From: Paralithodes platypus
Taxonomy: Eukaryota > Arthropoda > Malacostraca > Decapoda > Lithodidae
Direction of reading: 5' to 3'
DNA length: 64,000 nucleotides
Assembly: GCA_032716605.1 (NCBI GenBank)
Contig: CM064523.1
Location: 42,190,598 to 42,254,597 of the forward strand
In this document: piece after piece, positions 10,614 to 23,810 of the stretch
Position numbering within the stretch: position 1 is the first letter of the stretch
Layout: each line of letters starts with the position of its first letter
The notes under the pieces: generated by a model
Told to the model about the DNA's origin: nothing
Databases searched by the model: none
What the model saw: only the letters and a program-made list of their open reading frames with translations
Position numbers and translations under genes: made by a program

Positions 10614-13600
10614 CTACAATAATCCCGCAGCAATGTTAGATCTCCAAAGCTGTGAAGAACTATCAGCAGCTTGGCGAAGAGGTAGTCTTCCAACAGGATC
10701 ATTACTGGCAGATGGTCCAGCGACCGCTGGTGACATAGGGGTGGAGTCGTGAGAGCTAACACCATCACCAATGACCGCCGGTTGAGGGATCGAAATGCTT
10801 TCGATTTCCTGTTCCAATGAATACAACTTGACGATGGGTCGAGTGGTCAGGTCAGTTTTTGTTCTAATCTGGACCACTCTAACCAGAACATGTCGTCCGG
10901 GATAGATTCTAACTACCCTACCAAGTTTCCAAAGGACACAAGGTCCCTCATCATGTATAAGCACGATGTCATTTATCTTTGGCCATACACTGCTTGATGA
11001 GCCTCTTTTATTCTTACAGGCTTCTCGTAGTGATGCCAAGTATTCACTAGACCAACGCTTCCATAGGTTCCGGATCAATTTATTGATGTAATTGTATCTG
11101 CTCTGTATCGCTGCTTTACTATCGTAACTAGGATCCTGCAGCTCATCTAGCTGAATTAGGTCCTTTGGGAAGTCACAAACTCTACGACCTTTAACCAGCA
11201 TGGATGGAGTAATAGGGCAAGGGTCCTCCAGATCACCCGAGACATATGTTAAAGGGCGATCATTCACGGTAGCCTCCAGCTCCATTAGGACAGTAGTTAG
11301 TTCCTCAAAGGAGACTAGAGCACGACCTAGTACTTTTTTGAGCCCAGCCTTCACAATACCTATGGCTCTCTCCCAAATAGCTCCGAACCAAGGCGCGCGT
11401 GCTGGGATAAAACGCCATTCACATCGGATTTCGGCAAGATGTGCCTGAAGACTGGGATCGCTTTGGATGTCTTCCAAGTGTCTAGAAGCTCCCACAAATG
11501 ACAATGCTTAATATTATCTATGGAAATCCCTGCCTACTACAAAATCTCCGGAACGCATGGATAAAGCTGTCACAGGTCATACTGCTAACTACTTCAATGT
11601 GAATAGCTCTTGTAGTAGTGCACGTAAATAAAAGCATATAAGCCTTGTTGTTGTGTGAGCCCCGGACAGGAATTGCTCCTGTATAATCAATCCCTGTGAC
11701 CTCGAAGGGATCTCTAGGAGTAGTCCTGATGTCTGGTAGAGGAGGTACTCTAGCTTTCGCGTAGGTATTACCTTGTATTTTACGACGGGTTATACACTTA
11801 CTGGTCACTTGTTTAACTGCTCGTCTTATCTTAGGAATCCACCACCTCTGCCGTATAATGCGACCACGTGATTAACTCCATATTGACAACAGACACGATG
11901 ACACATATTGATGAGCATGGTAGTAAAAGGATGTTTGGAAGGCAGTAGTATCGGGTATTTCATTGAATCCGGAAGAGCCGCTAACTTCAATCTACCTTCA
12001 CATACAATTAATCCTCCCTTCATGACAAGTCCTAATTGGTTTACCAAATTATTGCGAGTACCCTTGTCACCAGACAGCATCTCGTACTCCTTTGGGAAGC
12101 ATTCCTGCTGGCATCTTTGAGCTATAATCTTTTCTGCTACTTTTAGCTCCTTTAAGCTGAGGAGGGCACTGTCTGTGGGAGACGTCCCTTTAATTTTTGC
12201 CTTCAAATTATTCTTGTATCGAATAGTCCATGCAACTATCCGAACGAATTTATCATAACTGCCATATTTTTCCCAGTTCCATAACCGTGTGTCCTGTTCA
12301 TCATTGGTCCCAATGACTTGGCTAGTTATATTTGGCGTTGGGTCATCTGGTAATATGTCTTCTGGCCACTCGTCCTTGTTTCGGAGCCACATGGGCCTCT
12401 CCCACCAAAACGCAGAAGATTTCAGATGTTTTGCCGAAACACCTCTACACAGTAAGTCACTAGGGTTTTCTTTAGAGGACACGTACCGGAATTCTACAGT
12501 CGGAAGAATGGATTTGATTTCGTCAACACGGTTTGCGACATACACTGGAAGCTTCTTCATACTACGCAACCAATGCAATGTAACCTGGCTGTAGCACCAT
12601 AATACAACATTGTTGACTTTTACAATTTTATGATAGGCTTCCTCCACAAATTTGATTAATCTGGCGGCTAGCAAAGCAGCAGTTAGCTCAAGTCTTGGTA
12701 TTGTTATGGATCTTATGGGAGCGACCTTTGCTTTAGCGATGACCAGACAGCTATGTTCCGGGCTCACAAAATATATTGCAGTGCCATAGGCGACACCACT
12801 TGCATCGCTAAACGCATGAAGTTCCACCGAATCAGCAAATACCGTCCTCCGAGGATAAGTAAAGTCACAGCAGAGGTGCAGGTCCTTGGTAACTGTAGAC
12901 CATTCGGTAGCGCAGTCGTCAGGTAGCGGATCGTCCCAATCTAGTTTCAGTCTCCATAATTGCTGTAAGAAAATTCTGGACCTTATTGTAACGGGCAGTA
13001 GTACACCGAGTGGATCGAACAGTTGCGCCGCCACTCTTAAGCACTCTCTCTTTGTTGCCTTATTGGTCTCTGGGAGACTAGCGTTGAACGTCAACAGATC
13101 AGAGTCAGGTAACCATAAGAGTCCTAATGTCTTCACTCGCTCTTGATTCTTGGCAGCAACACCATCCAATTGTAGGAGGTCACATAGTTGAGGACTATTG
13201 GTAGCCCATTCTCTGAGATATATATGTGCTTGAGACATTATTCTTTGGGCATCCCAGTAACGCTTAATGACAGTCTCTTCATCACTGCCTGTACCCTGGA
13301 GGTTGTCAATGTACAAACCTTCCTTAATAGCCTCCACAACTACGGGATCCTCTTTAATAATGGAAAGATGTTTTAAGATCGTGGCATTAAGAAGAAACTG
13401 TGAGCAAGTCGCCCCGAACAACACTACCTTAAATCAGTAGCAAAGTAAGGGTGAGGATAAGTCCAAGGGATCCTTTGGCCACAGAAATCGGGTGTAATCA
13501 CGATCTTCTTAACGAAGTCTCAACATGAGAAAGGCTTTCTCGATGTCACTTATCCAGGCATATTTGTGTACCCTGAATCGAAGCAATATTTTTGCTAGAT

Positions 13601-14384
13601 CTGGCACCAGTGTTGGCTCTGTGTAAATGCAGTCATTAAGACTTGGTCTGCCCTTGCCAATACTAGCGGAACAGTCGTACACAATACGAACGGGCGTCGT
13701 TGTGCTATTCTTGGTGACCCCGTGATGTGCCAAATAATTACTGTTTTCAGTAACACCGAAAGGAACCTCTTCAATAAAGTCACGATGAAGCTGATCTTGG
13801 ATAACGTTGGTGTAGTGACTACAATAGACAGGTTCTTGTTTGAAACGCTTCTGCAGACCCCTTAGGCGACCCGCTGCTAAACCATAATTAGAAGGCAGCT
13901 TCTCTTTATGTTGGTTCCATGGCAGCCTGACTTCATATTGCTGATTCCGTGCAGAGTATGTTACTGTCTCCTTGTATAATTATGTCCAACGCAGTCATAT
14001 TTTCCTTTGAAGAAATTCCTAGATGATCCAGTTCCCACATACATTTTATTTCATTATGACATGGATTACTTGATTCCGTGGATATATATTGATCCATCGG
14101 GGTGACCGCAACTTTCAAAATTGTAACTACCTCTACTTGGGCGCTAGACTTGTCGTTATGGCAGGAGCCACTTAGTGCATCGCCAAATTTAGTGGGTAAG
14201 AGAATTATGTCACCCTCCTTTTTGTACCCTGGCCGCACTAAATCATAAAAATAATCGGCACCAACCAACAAGTCCAGTCGAGATTTCTGTGTCATTAGAG
14301 GATCAGCAAAACTCTCATGTCTGCTTAAAGGCATTCTGATCCTTTGTGATCCGGGAGAGTTTCTAACACAACTGCTTGTAGAGA
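10614..14384 (-). pseudogene. BEL/Pao pol remnant, unit 1
   Basis: From 5' to 3' on the minus strand: pre-RT segment (13933-14380); RT palm with YAWISDIEKAF (13509-13733); a 532-residue frame (11826-13424) with FGATCSQFLLNAT at residues 3-15, YIDN at 38-41, and A17/RNase H-like FSDASG at 205-210; integrase core (11518-11808) with the first Asp in TGIDYTGA; and integrase end plus a C-terminal DUF5641-like domain (10614-11504), with IWERAIGIVKAG as the catalytic Glu helix. Lesions: TGA at 13434-13436, an indel removing the second integrase Asp (about 11507-11514), a frame shift near 11820, a 4-bp insertion near 13978, and the RNase H WCDSQ changed to WCYSQ. It lacks gag and protease, because unit 1 is the 3' half only. 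Confidence 0.85.
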
Positions 14385-14554
14385 GGAGTTCTGGGTGAAT
14401 GTGGAGGCATGCCTGGATAAGTTTGACAAGAACGAAACAATATTTCTGATTGGGGATATGAATGGCAAGATGGGTGATGGGAGGGTTGATGGAGTGGTGG
14501 GAGGGTGGGGGTGCCGTCGGGGGTGAATGGGAATGGTGGTGCACTTGTGGACGT
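14385..14554 (+). pseudogene. RTE endonuclease fragment at the unit 2 junction
   Basis: About 170 bp duplicates 9918-10088 (E-F-W-V-N-V-E through FLIGDMNGKMGDG to the gacgt site). It is preceded by BEL pol sequence instead of RTE, which marks the tandem junction. Confidence 0.85.
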
Positions 14555-15048
14555 TGTGAGAATTCGATAGTAAACAAAGCGAAATTTACCTATAAACTCA
14601 CAAGAGTTAACTTACTTTTATTGTTGATAGGGATGGATAGCTCAAGGATAGTGTTAGGGATAGATAGAATGTATAGTGGCCACTAAGAGTTAAGAATTAG
14701 AGTGACTTAGCATGAAACAGGTGGTTGTATTGGAGCGGCTAGAAGGAGATCTTGATGAGTTCATGGCTAAAGCGAGTCTGAGGTTTGTGGCGATGAACCC
14801 GCCAGTTCCGAGAATGACGCATGCGTAGTTATATTCCACCAATGCGTCATTTAACTAACTAAAAAGATATACCGGATTGATTATAATGATAACCCGATAT
14901 ATTTATGGATAATAAACCCATAGAAACTTAATACGAAATAGTACATATCTTTTATAAAGATATAAACTTAGCCTAATACTGGCACCTAATTTGAACTTCC
15001 AGTATGTTTACTTAACCTAAGCTGTCGAGTTACTTACGAGTCTCGACA
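14555..15048 (-). repeat. BEL/Pao LTR, unit 2
   Basis: It runs from TGTGAG to TCGACA, about 494 bp. The purine-rich tract ggtggtgggaatg on the coding strand lies directly inside the LTR (15049-15061) and is the likely polypurine tract. Confidence 0.85.
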
Positions 15049-15075
15049 CATTCCCACCACCAATATATACATTAT

Positions 15076-18000
15076 CTACAATAATCCCGCAGCAATGTTA
15101 GATCTCCAAAGCTGTGAAGAACTATCAGCGGCTTGGCGAAGAGGTAGTCTTCCAACAGGATCGTTACTGGCAGATGGTCCAGCGACCGCTGGTGACATAG
15201 GGGTGAAGTCGTGACAGCTAACACCATCACCAGTGACCGCCGGTTGAGGGATCGAAATGCTTTCGATTTCCTGTTCCAATGAATACAACTTGACGATGGG
15301 TCGAGTGGTCAGGCCAGTTTTTGTTCTAATCTGGACCACTCTAACCAGATTATCTCGTCCGGGATAGATTCTAACTACCCTACCAAGTTTCCAAAGGACA
15401 CGAGGTCCCTCATCATGTATAAGCACGATGTCATTTATCTTTGGCCATACACTGCTTGATGAGCCTCTTTTATTCTTACAGGCTTCTCGTAGTGATGCCA
15501 AGTATTCACTAGACCAACGCTTCCATAGGTTCCGGATCAATTTATTGATGTAATTGTATCTGCTCTGTATCGCTGCTTTACTATCGTAACTAGGATCCTG
15601 CAGCTCATCTAGCTGAATTAGGTCCTTTGGGAAGTCACAAACTCTACGACGTTTAACCAGCATGGATGGAGTAATAGGGCAAGGGTCCTCCAGATCACCC
15701 GAGACATATGTTAAAGGGCGATCATTCACGGTAGCCTCCAGCTCCAATAGGACAGTAGTTAGTTCCTCAAAGGAGACTAGAGCACGACCTAGTACTTTTT
15801 TGAGCCCAGCCTTCACAATACCTATGGCTCTCTCCCAAATAGCTCCGAACCAAGGCGCGCGTGCTGGGATAAAACGCCATTCACATCGGATTTCGGCAAG
15901 ATGTGCCTGAAGACTGGGATCGCTTTGGATGTCTTCCAAGTGTCTGGAAGCTCCCACAAATGACAATGCTTAACATTATCTATGGAAATCCCTGCCTACT
16001 ACAAAATCTCCGGAACGCATGGATAAAGCTGTCACAGGTCATAATGCTAACTACTTCAATGTGAATAGCTCTTGTAGTAGCGCACGTAAAAAAAAGCATA
16101 TAAGCCTTGTTGTTGTGTGAGCCCCGGACAGGAATTGCTCCTGTATAATCAATCCCTGTGACCTCGAAGGGATCTCTAGGAGTAGTCCTGATGTCTGGTA
16201 GAGGAGGTACTCTAGCTTTCGCATAGCTATTACCCTGTATTTTACGATGGGTTATACACTTACTGGTCACTTGTTTAACTGCTCGTCTTATCTTAGGAAT
16301 CCACCACCTCTGCCGTATATATGCGACCACGTGATTAACTCCATATTGACAACAGACACGATGACACATATTGATGAGCATGGTAGTGAAAGGATGTTTG
16401 GAAGGCAGTAGTATCGGGTATTTCATTGAATCCGGAAGAGCCGCTAACTTCAATCTACCTTCACATACAATTAATCCTCCCTTCATGACAAGTCCTAATT
16501 GGTTTACCAAATTATTGCGAGTACCCTTGTCACCAGACAGCATCTCGTACTCCTTTGGGAAGCATTCCTGCTGGCATCTTTGAGCTATAATCTTTTCTGC
16601 TACTTTTAGCTCCTTTATGCTGAGGAGGGCACTGTCTGTGGGAGACGTCCCTTTAATTTTTGCCTTCAAATTATTCTTGTATCGAATAGTCCATGCAACT
16701 ATCCGAACGAATTTATCATAACTGCCATATTTTTCCCAGTTCCATAACCGTGTGTCCTGTTCATCATTGGTCCCAATGACTTGGCTAGTTATATTTGGCA
16801 TTGGGTCATCTGGTAATATGTCTTCTGGCCACTCGTCCTTGTTTCGGAGCCACATGGGCCTCTCCCACCAAAACGCAGAAGATTTCAGATGTTTTGCCGA
16901 AACACCTCTACACAGTAAGTCACTAGGTTTTCTTTAGAGGACACGTACCGGAATTCTACAGTCGGAAGAAGGGATTTGATTTCGTCAACACGGTTTGCGA
17001 CATACACTGGAAGCTTCTTCATACTACGCAACCAATGCAATGTAACCTGGCTGTCGCACCATAATACAACATTGTTGACTTTTACAATTTTATGATAGGC
17101 TTCCTCCACAAATTTGATTAATCTGGCGGCTAGCAAAGCAGCAGTTAGCTCAAGTCTTGGTATTGTTATGGATCTTATGGGAGCGACCTTTGCTTTAGCG
17201 ATGACCAGACAGCTATGTTCCGGGCTCACAAAATATATTGCAGTGCCATAGGTGACACCACTTGCATCGCTAAACGCATGAAGTTCCACCGAATCAGCAT
17301 ATACCGTCCTCCGAGGATAAGTAAAGTCACAGCAGAGGTGCAGGTCCTTGGTAACTGTAGACCATTCGGTAGCGCAGTCGTCAGGTAGCGGATCGTCCCA
17401 ATCTAGTTTCAGTCTCCATAATTGCTGTAAGAAAATTCTGGACCTTATTGTAACGGGCAGTAGTACACCGAGTGGATCGAACAGTTGCGCCGCCACTCTT
17501 AAGCACTCTCTCTTTGTTGCCTTATTGGTCTCTGGGAGACTAGCGTTGAACGTCAACAGATCAGAGTCAGGTAACCATAAGAGTCCTTATGTCTTCACTC
17601 GCTGTTGATTCTTGGCAGCAACACCATCCAATTGTAGGAGGTCACAAAGTTGAGGACTATTGGTAGCCCATTCTCTGAGATATATATGTGCTTGAGACAT
17701 TATTCTTTGGGCATCCCAGTAACGCTTAATGACAGTCTCTTCATCACTGCCTGTACCCTGGAGGTTGTCAATGTACAAACCTTCCTTAATAGCCTCCACA
17801 ACTACGGGATCCTCTTTAATAATGGAAAGATGTTTTAAGATCGTGGCATTAAGAAGAAACTGTGAGCAAGTCGCCCCGAACAACACTACCTTAAATCAGT
17901 AGCAAAGTAAGGGTGAGGATAAGTCCAAGGGATCCTTTGGCCACAGAAATCGAGTGTAATCACGATCTTCTTCATGAAGTCTCAACATGAGAAAGGCTGT

Positions 18001-18846
18001 CTCGATGTCACTTATCCAGGCATATTTGTGTACCCTGAATCGAAGCAATATTTTTGCTAGATCTGGCACCAGTGTTGGCTCTGTGTAAATGCAGTCATTA
18101 AGATTTGGTCTGCCCTTGCCAATACTAGCGGAACAGTCGTACACAATACGAACGGGCGTCGTTGTGCTATTCTTGGTGACCCCGTGATGTGCCAAATAAT
18201 TACTGTTTTCAGTAACACCGAAAGGAACCTCTTCAATAAAGTCACGATGAAGCTGATCTTGGATAACGTTGGTGTAGTGACTACAATAGACAGGTTCTTG
18301 TTTGAAACGCTTCTGCAGACCCCTTAGGCGACCCGCTGCTAAACCATAATTAGAAGGCAGCTTCTCTTTATGTTGGTTCCATGGCAGCCTGACTTCATAT
18401 TGCTGATTCCGTGCAGAGTATGTTACTGTCTCCTTGTATAATTATGTCCAACGCAGTCATGTTTTCCTTTGAAGAAATTCCTAGATGATCCAGTTCCCAC
18501 ATACATTTTATTTCATTATGACATGGATTACTTGATTCCGTGGATATATATTGATCCATCGGGGTGACCGCAACTTTCAAAATTGTAACTACCTCTACTT
18601 GGGCGCTAGACTTGTCGTTATGGCAGGAGCCACTTAGTGCATACCCAAATTTAGTGGGTAAGAGAATTATGTCACCCTCCTTTTTGTACCCTGGCCGCAC
18701 TAAATCATAAAAATAATCGGCACCAACCAACAAGTCCAGTCGAGATGTCTGTGTCATTAGATGATCAGCAAAACTCTCGTGTCTGCTTAAAGGCATTCTG
18801 ATCCTTTGTGATCCGGGAGAGTTTCTAACACAACTGCTTGTAGAGA
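15076..18846 (-). pseudogene. BEL/Pao pol remnant, unit 2
   Basis: It has the same domain order as unit 1: pre-RT (18395-18796), RT palm (17896-18195), RT YIDN (17587-17886), RNase H-like (16885-17556), integrase zinc-binding and core (15980-16855) and C-terminal domain (15076-15966). It shares with units 1 and 3 the TGA at 17896-17898, the integrase indel near 15968 and the 4-bp insertion near 18440. Private lesions include a 1-nt deletion near 16927 splitting RNase H from integrase and a break near 17587. It cannot encode a functional polyprotein. Confidence 0.85.
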
Positions 18847-19017
18847 GGAGTTCTGGGTGAATGTGGAGGCGTGCCTGGATAAGTTTGACAAGAACGAAAC
18901 AATATTTCTGATTGGGGATATGAATGGTAAGATGGGTGATGGGAGGGTTGGTGGAGTGGTGGGAGGGTGGGGGGTGCCGTCGGGGGTGAATGGGAATGGT
19001 GGTGCACTTGTGGACGT
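18847..19017 (+). pseudogene. RTE endonuclease fragment at the unit 3 junction
   Basis: Same fused pol/RTE junction as at 14385. GDMNGKMGDG is readable. Confidence 0.85.
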
Positions 19018-19513
19018 TGTGAAAATTCGAAGGTAAACAAAGCGAAATTTACCTATAAACTCACAAGAGTTAACTTACTTTTATTGTTGATAGGGATGGA
19101 TAGCTCAAGGATAGTGTTAGGGATAGATAGAAGGTATAGTGGCCACTAAGAGTTAAGAATTAGAGTGACTTAGCATGAAACAGGTGGTTGTATTGGAGCG
19201 GCTAGAAGGAGACCTTGATGAGTTCGTGGCTAAAGCGAGTCTGAGGTTTGTGGCGATGAACCCGCCAGTTCCGAGAATGACGCATGCGTAGTTATATTCC
19301 ACCAATGCGTCATTTAACTAACTAAAAAGATATACCGGATTGATTATAATGATAACCCGATATATTTATGGATAATAAACCCATAGAAACTTAATACGAA
19401 ATAGTTCATATCTTTTATAAAGATATATAAACTTAGCCTAATACTGGCACCTAATTTGAACTTCCAGTATGTTTACTTAACCTAAGCTGTCGAGTTACTT
19501 ACGAGTCTCGACA
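19018..19513 (-). repeat. BEL/Pao LTR, unit 3
   Basis: Full-length LTR, TG...CA, about 496 bp. Small substitutions separate it from units 1 and 2 (for example gaaaattcgaaggt near its start). Confidence 0.85.
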
Positions 19514-19540
19514 CATTCCCACCACCAATATATACATTAT

Positions 19541-22500
19541 CTACAATAATCCCGCAGCAATGTTAGATCTCCAAAGCTGTGAAGAACTATCAGCGGCTTG
19601 GCGAAGAGGTAGTCTTCCAACAGGATCGTTACTGGCAGATGGTCCAGCGACCGCTGGTGACATAGGGGTGGAGTCGTGACAGCTAACACCATCACCAGTG
19701 ACCGCCGGTTGAGGGATCGAAATGCTTTCGATTTCCTGTTCCAATGAATACAACTTGACGATGGGTCGAGTGGTCAGGCCAGTTTTTGTTCTAATCTGGA
19801 CCACTCTAACCAGATCATCTCGTCCGGGATAGATTCTAACTAACCCTACCAAGTTTCCAAAGGACACAAGGTCCCTCATCATGTATAAGCACGATGTCAT
19901 TTATCTTTGGCCATACACTGCTTGATGAGCCTCTTTTATTCTTACAGGCTTCTCGTAGTGATGCCAAGTATTCACTAGACCAACGCTTCCATAGGTTCCG
20001 GATCAATTTATTGATGTAATTATATCTGCTCTGTATCGCTGCTTTACTATCGTAACTAGGATCCTGTAGCTCATCTAGCTGAATTAGGTCCTTTGGGAAG
20101 TCACAAACTCTACGACCTTTAACCAGCATGGATGGAGTAATAGGGCAAGGGTCCTCCAGATCACCCGAGACATATGTTAAAGGGCGATCATTCACGGTAG
20201 CCTCCAGCTCCAATAGGACAGTAGTTAGTTCCTCAAAGGAGACTAGAGCACGACCTAGTACTTTTTTGAGCCCAGCCTTCACAATACCTATGGCTCTCTC
20301 CCAAATAGCTCCGAACCAAGGCGCGCGTGCTGGGATAAAACGCCATTCACATCGGATTTCGGCAAGATGTGCCTGAAGACTGGGATCGCTTTGGATGTCT
20401 TCCAAGTGTCTGGAAGCTCCCACAAATGACAATGCTTAACATTATCTATGGAAATCCCTGCCTACTACAAAATCTCCGGAACGCATGGATAAAGCTGTCA
20501 CAGGTCATACTGCTAACTACTTCAATGTGAATAGCTCTTGTAGTAGCGCACGTAAATAAAAGCATATAAGCCTTGTTGTTGTGTGAGCCCCGGACAGGAA
20601 TTGCTCCTGTATAATCAATCCCTGTGACCTCGAAGGGATCTCTAGGAGTAATCCTAATGTCTGGTAGAGGAGGTACTCTAGCTTTCGCATAGCTATTACC
20701 CTGTATTTTACGACGGGTTATACACTTACTGGTCACTTGTTTAACTGCTCGTCTTATCTTAGGAATCCACCACCTCTGCCGTATATATGCGACCACGTGA
20801 TTAACTCCATATTGACAACGGACATGATGACACATATTGATGAGCATGGTAGTGAAAGGATGTTTGGAAGGCAGTAGTATCGGATATTTCATTGTATCCG
20901 GAAGAGCCGCTAACTTCAATCTACCTTCACATACAATTAATCCTCCCTTCATGACAAGTCCTAATTGGTTTACCAAATTATTGCGAGTACCCTTGTCACC
21001 AGACAGCATCTCGTACTCCTTTGGGAAGCATTCCTGCTGGCATCTTTGAGCTATAATCTTTTCTGCTACTTTTAGCTCCTTTATGCTGAGGAGGGCACTG
21101 TCTGTGGGAGACGTCCCTTTAATTTTTGCCTTCAAATTATTCTTGTATCGAATAGTCCATGCAACTATCCGAATGAATTTATCATAACTGCCATATTTTT
21201 CCCAGTTCCATAACTGTGTGTCCTGTTCATCATTGGTCCCAATGACTTGGCTAGTTATATTTGGCGTTGGGTCATCTGGTAATATGTCTTCTGGCCACTC
21301 GTCCTTGTTTCGGAGCCACATGGGCCTCTCCCACCAAAACGCAGAAGATTTCAGATGTTTTGCCGAAACACCTCTACACAGTAAGTCACAAGGGTTTTCT
21401 TTAGAGGACACGTACCGGAATTCTACAGTCGGAAGAAGGGATTTGATTTTGTCAACACGGTTTGCGACATACACTGGAAGCTTCTTCATACTACGCATCC
21501 AATGCAATGTAACCTGGCTGTCGCACCATAATACAACATTGTTGACTTTTACAATTTTATGATAGGCTTCCTCCACAAATTTAATTAATCTGGCGGCTAG
21601 CAAAGCAGCAGTTAGCTCAAGTATTGGTATTGTTATGGATCTTATGGGAGCGACCTTTGCTTTAGCGATGACCAGACAGCTATGTTCCGGGCTCACAAAA
21701 TATATTGCAGTGCCATAGGCGACACCACTTGCATCGCTAAACGCATGAAGTTCCACCGAATCAGCATATACCGTCCTCCGAGGATAAGTAAAGTCACAGC
21801 AGAGGTGCAGGTCCTTGGTAACTGTAGACCATTCGGTAGCGCAGTCGTCAGGTAGCGGATCGTCCCAATCTAGTTTCAGTCTCCATAATTGCTGTAAGAA
21901 AATTCTGGACCTTATTGTAACGGGCAGTAGTACACCGAGTGGATCGAACAGTTGCGCCGCCACTCTTAAGCACTCTCTCTTTGTTGCCTTATTGGTCTCT
22001 GGGAGACTAGCGCTGAATGTCAACAGATCAGAGTCAGGTAACCATAAGAGTCCTAATGTCTTCACTCGCTCTTGATTCTTGGCAGCAACACCATCCAATT
22101 GTAGGAGGTCACATAGTTGAGGACTATTGGTAGCCCATTCTCTGAGATATATATGTGCTTGAGACATTATTCTTTGGGCATCCCAGTAACGCTTAATGAC
22201 AGTCTCTTCATCACTGCCTGTACCCTGGAGGTTGTCAATGTACAAACCTTCCTTAATAGCCTCCACAACTACGGGATCCTCTTTAATAATGGAAAGATGT
22301 TTTAAGATCGTGGCATTAAGAAGAAACTGTGAGCAAGTCGCCCCGAACAACACTACCTTAAATCAGTAGCAAAGTAAGGGTGAGGATAAGTCCAAGAGAT
22401 CCTTTGGCCACAGAAATCGGGTGTAATCACGATCTTCTTCATGAAGTCTCAACATGAGAAAGGCTGTCTCGATGTCACTTATCCAGGCATATTTGTGTAC

Positions 22501-23313
22501 CCTGAATCGAAGCAATATTTTTGCTAGATCTGGCACCAGTGTTGGCTCTGTGTAAAGGCAGTCATTAAGACTTGGTCTGCCCTTGCCAATACTAGCGGAA
22601 CAGTCGTACACAATACGAACGGGCGTCGTTATGCTATTCTTGGTGACCCCGTGATGTGCCAAATAATTACTGTTTTCAGTAACACCGAAAGGAACCTCTT
22701 CAATAAAGTCACGATGAAGCTGATCTTGGATAACGTTGGTGTAGTGACTACAATAGACAGGTTCTTGTTTGAAACGCTTCTGCAGACCCCTTAGGCGACC
22801 CGCTGCTAAACGATAATTAGAAGGCAGCTTCTCTTTATGTTGGTTCCATGGCAGCCTGACTTCATATTGCTGATTCCGTGCAGAGTATGTTACTGTCTCC
22901 TTGTATAATTATGTCCAACGCAGTCATGTTTTCCTTTGAAGAAATTCCTAGATGATCCAGTTCCCACATACATTTTATTTCATTATGACTTGGATTACTT
23001 GATTCCGTGGATATATATTGATCCATCGGGGTGACCGCAACTTTCAAAATTGTAACTACCTCTACTTGGGCGCTAGACTTGTCGTTATGGCAGGAGCCAC
23101 TTAGTGCATAGCCAAATTTAGTGGTTAAGAGAATTATGTCACCCTCCTTTTTGTACCCTGGCCGCACTAAATCACAAAAATAATCAGCACCAACCAACAA
23201 GTCCAGTCGAGATGTCTGTGTCATTAGAGGATCAGCAAAACTCTCATGTCTGCTTAAAGGCATTCTGATCCTTTGTGATCCGGGAGAGTTTCTAACACAA
23301 CTGCTTGTAGAGA
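19541..23313 (-). pseudogene. BEL/Pao pol remnant, unit 3
   Basis: This is the best preserved middle unit. A 635-residue frame (20446-22353) runs without a stop from RT (FGATCSQ, YIDN) through RNase H (FSDASG, WCDSQ) into the integrase HHCC-like and first-Asp region. It is still broken by the shared TGA (22363-22365), the shared integrase indel (about 20435) and a frameshift near 19845 in the C-terminal domain. Pre-RT (22862-23263) and RT palm (22363-22662) segments are present. Family assignment to BEL/Pao rests on domain order, the A17-type region and the gag of the distal copy. Confidence 0.85.
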
Positions 23314-23358
23314 GGAATTCTGGGTGAATATGGAGGCGTGCCTGGATAAGTTTGACAA
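23314..23358 (+). pseudogene. Shortened RTE fragment at the unit 4 junction
   Basis: Only about 45 bp of endonuclease sequence remain. A deletion of about 196 bp joins gacaa of RTE to the LTR interior at agggattgatag. Confidence 0.8.
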
Positions 23359-23780
23359 AGGGATTGATAGCTCAAGGATAGAGTTAGGGATAGATAGAAG
23401 GTATAGTGGCCACTAAGAGTTAAGAATTAGAGTGACTTAGCATGAAACAGGTGGTTGTATTGGAGCGGCTAGAAGGAGATCTTGATGAGTTCGTAGCTAA
23501 AGCGAGTCTGAGGTTTGTGGCGATGAACCCGCCATTTCCGAGAATGATGCATGCGCAGTTATATTCCACCAATGCGTCATTTAACTAACTAAAAAGATAT
23601 ACCGGATTGATTATAATGATAACCCGATATATTTATGGATAATAAACCCATAGAAACTTTATACGAAATAGTACATATCTTTTACAAAGATATATAAACT
23701 TAGCCTAATACTGGCGCCTAATTTGAACTTCCAGTATGTTTACTTAACCTAAGCTGCCGAGTTACTTATGAGTCTCGACA
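23359..23780 (-). repeat. BEL/Pao LTR, unit 4, one end deleted
   Basis: 422 bp. The outer ~80 bp (including its TGTGAG end) were removed by the junction deletion. The CA end and following PPT-like sequence are intact. Confidence 0.85.
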
Positions 23781-23810
23781 CATTCCCACCACCAATATAT
23801 ACATTATCTA

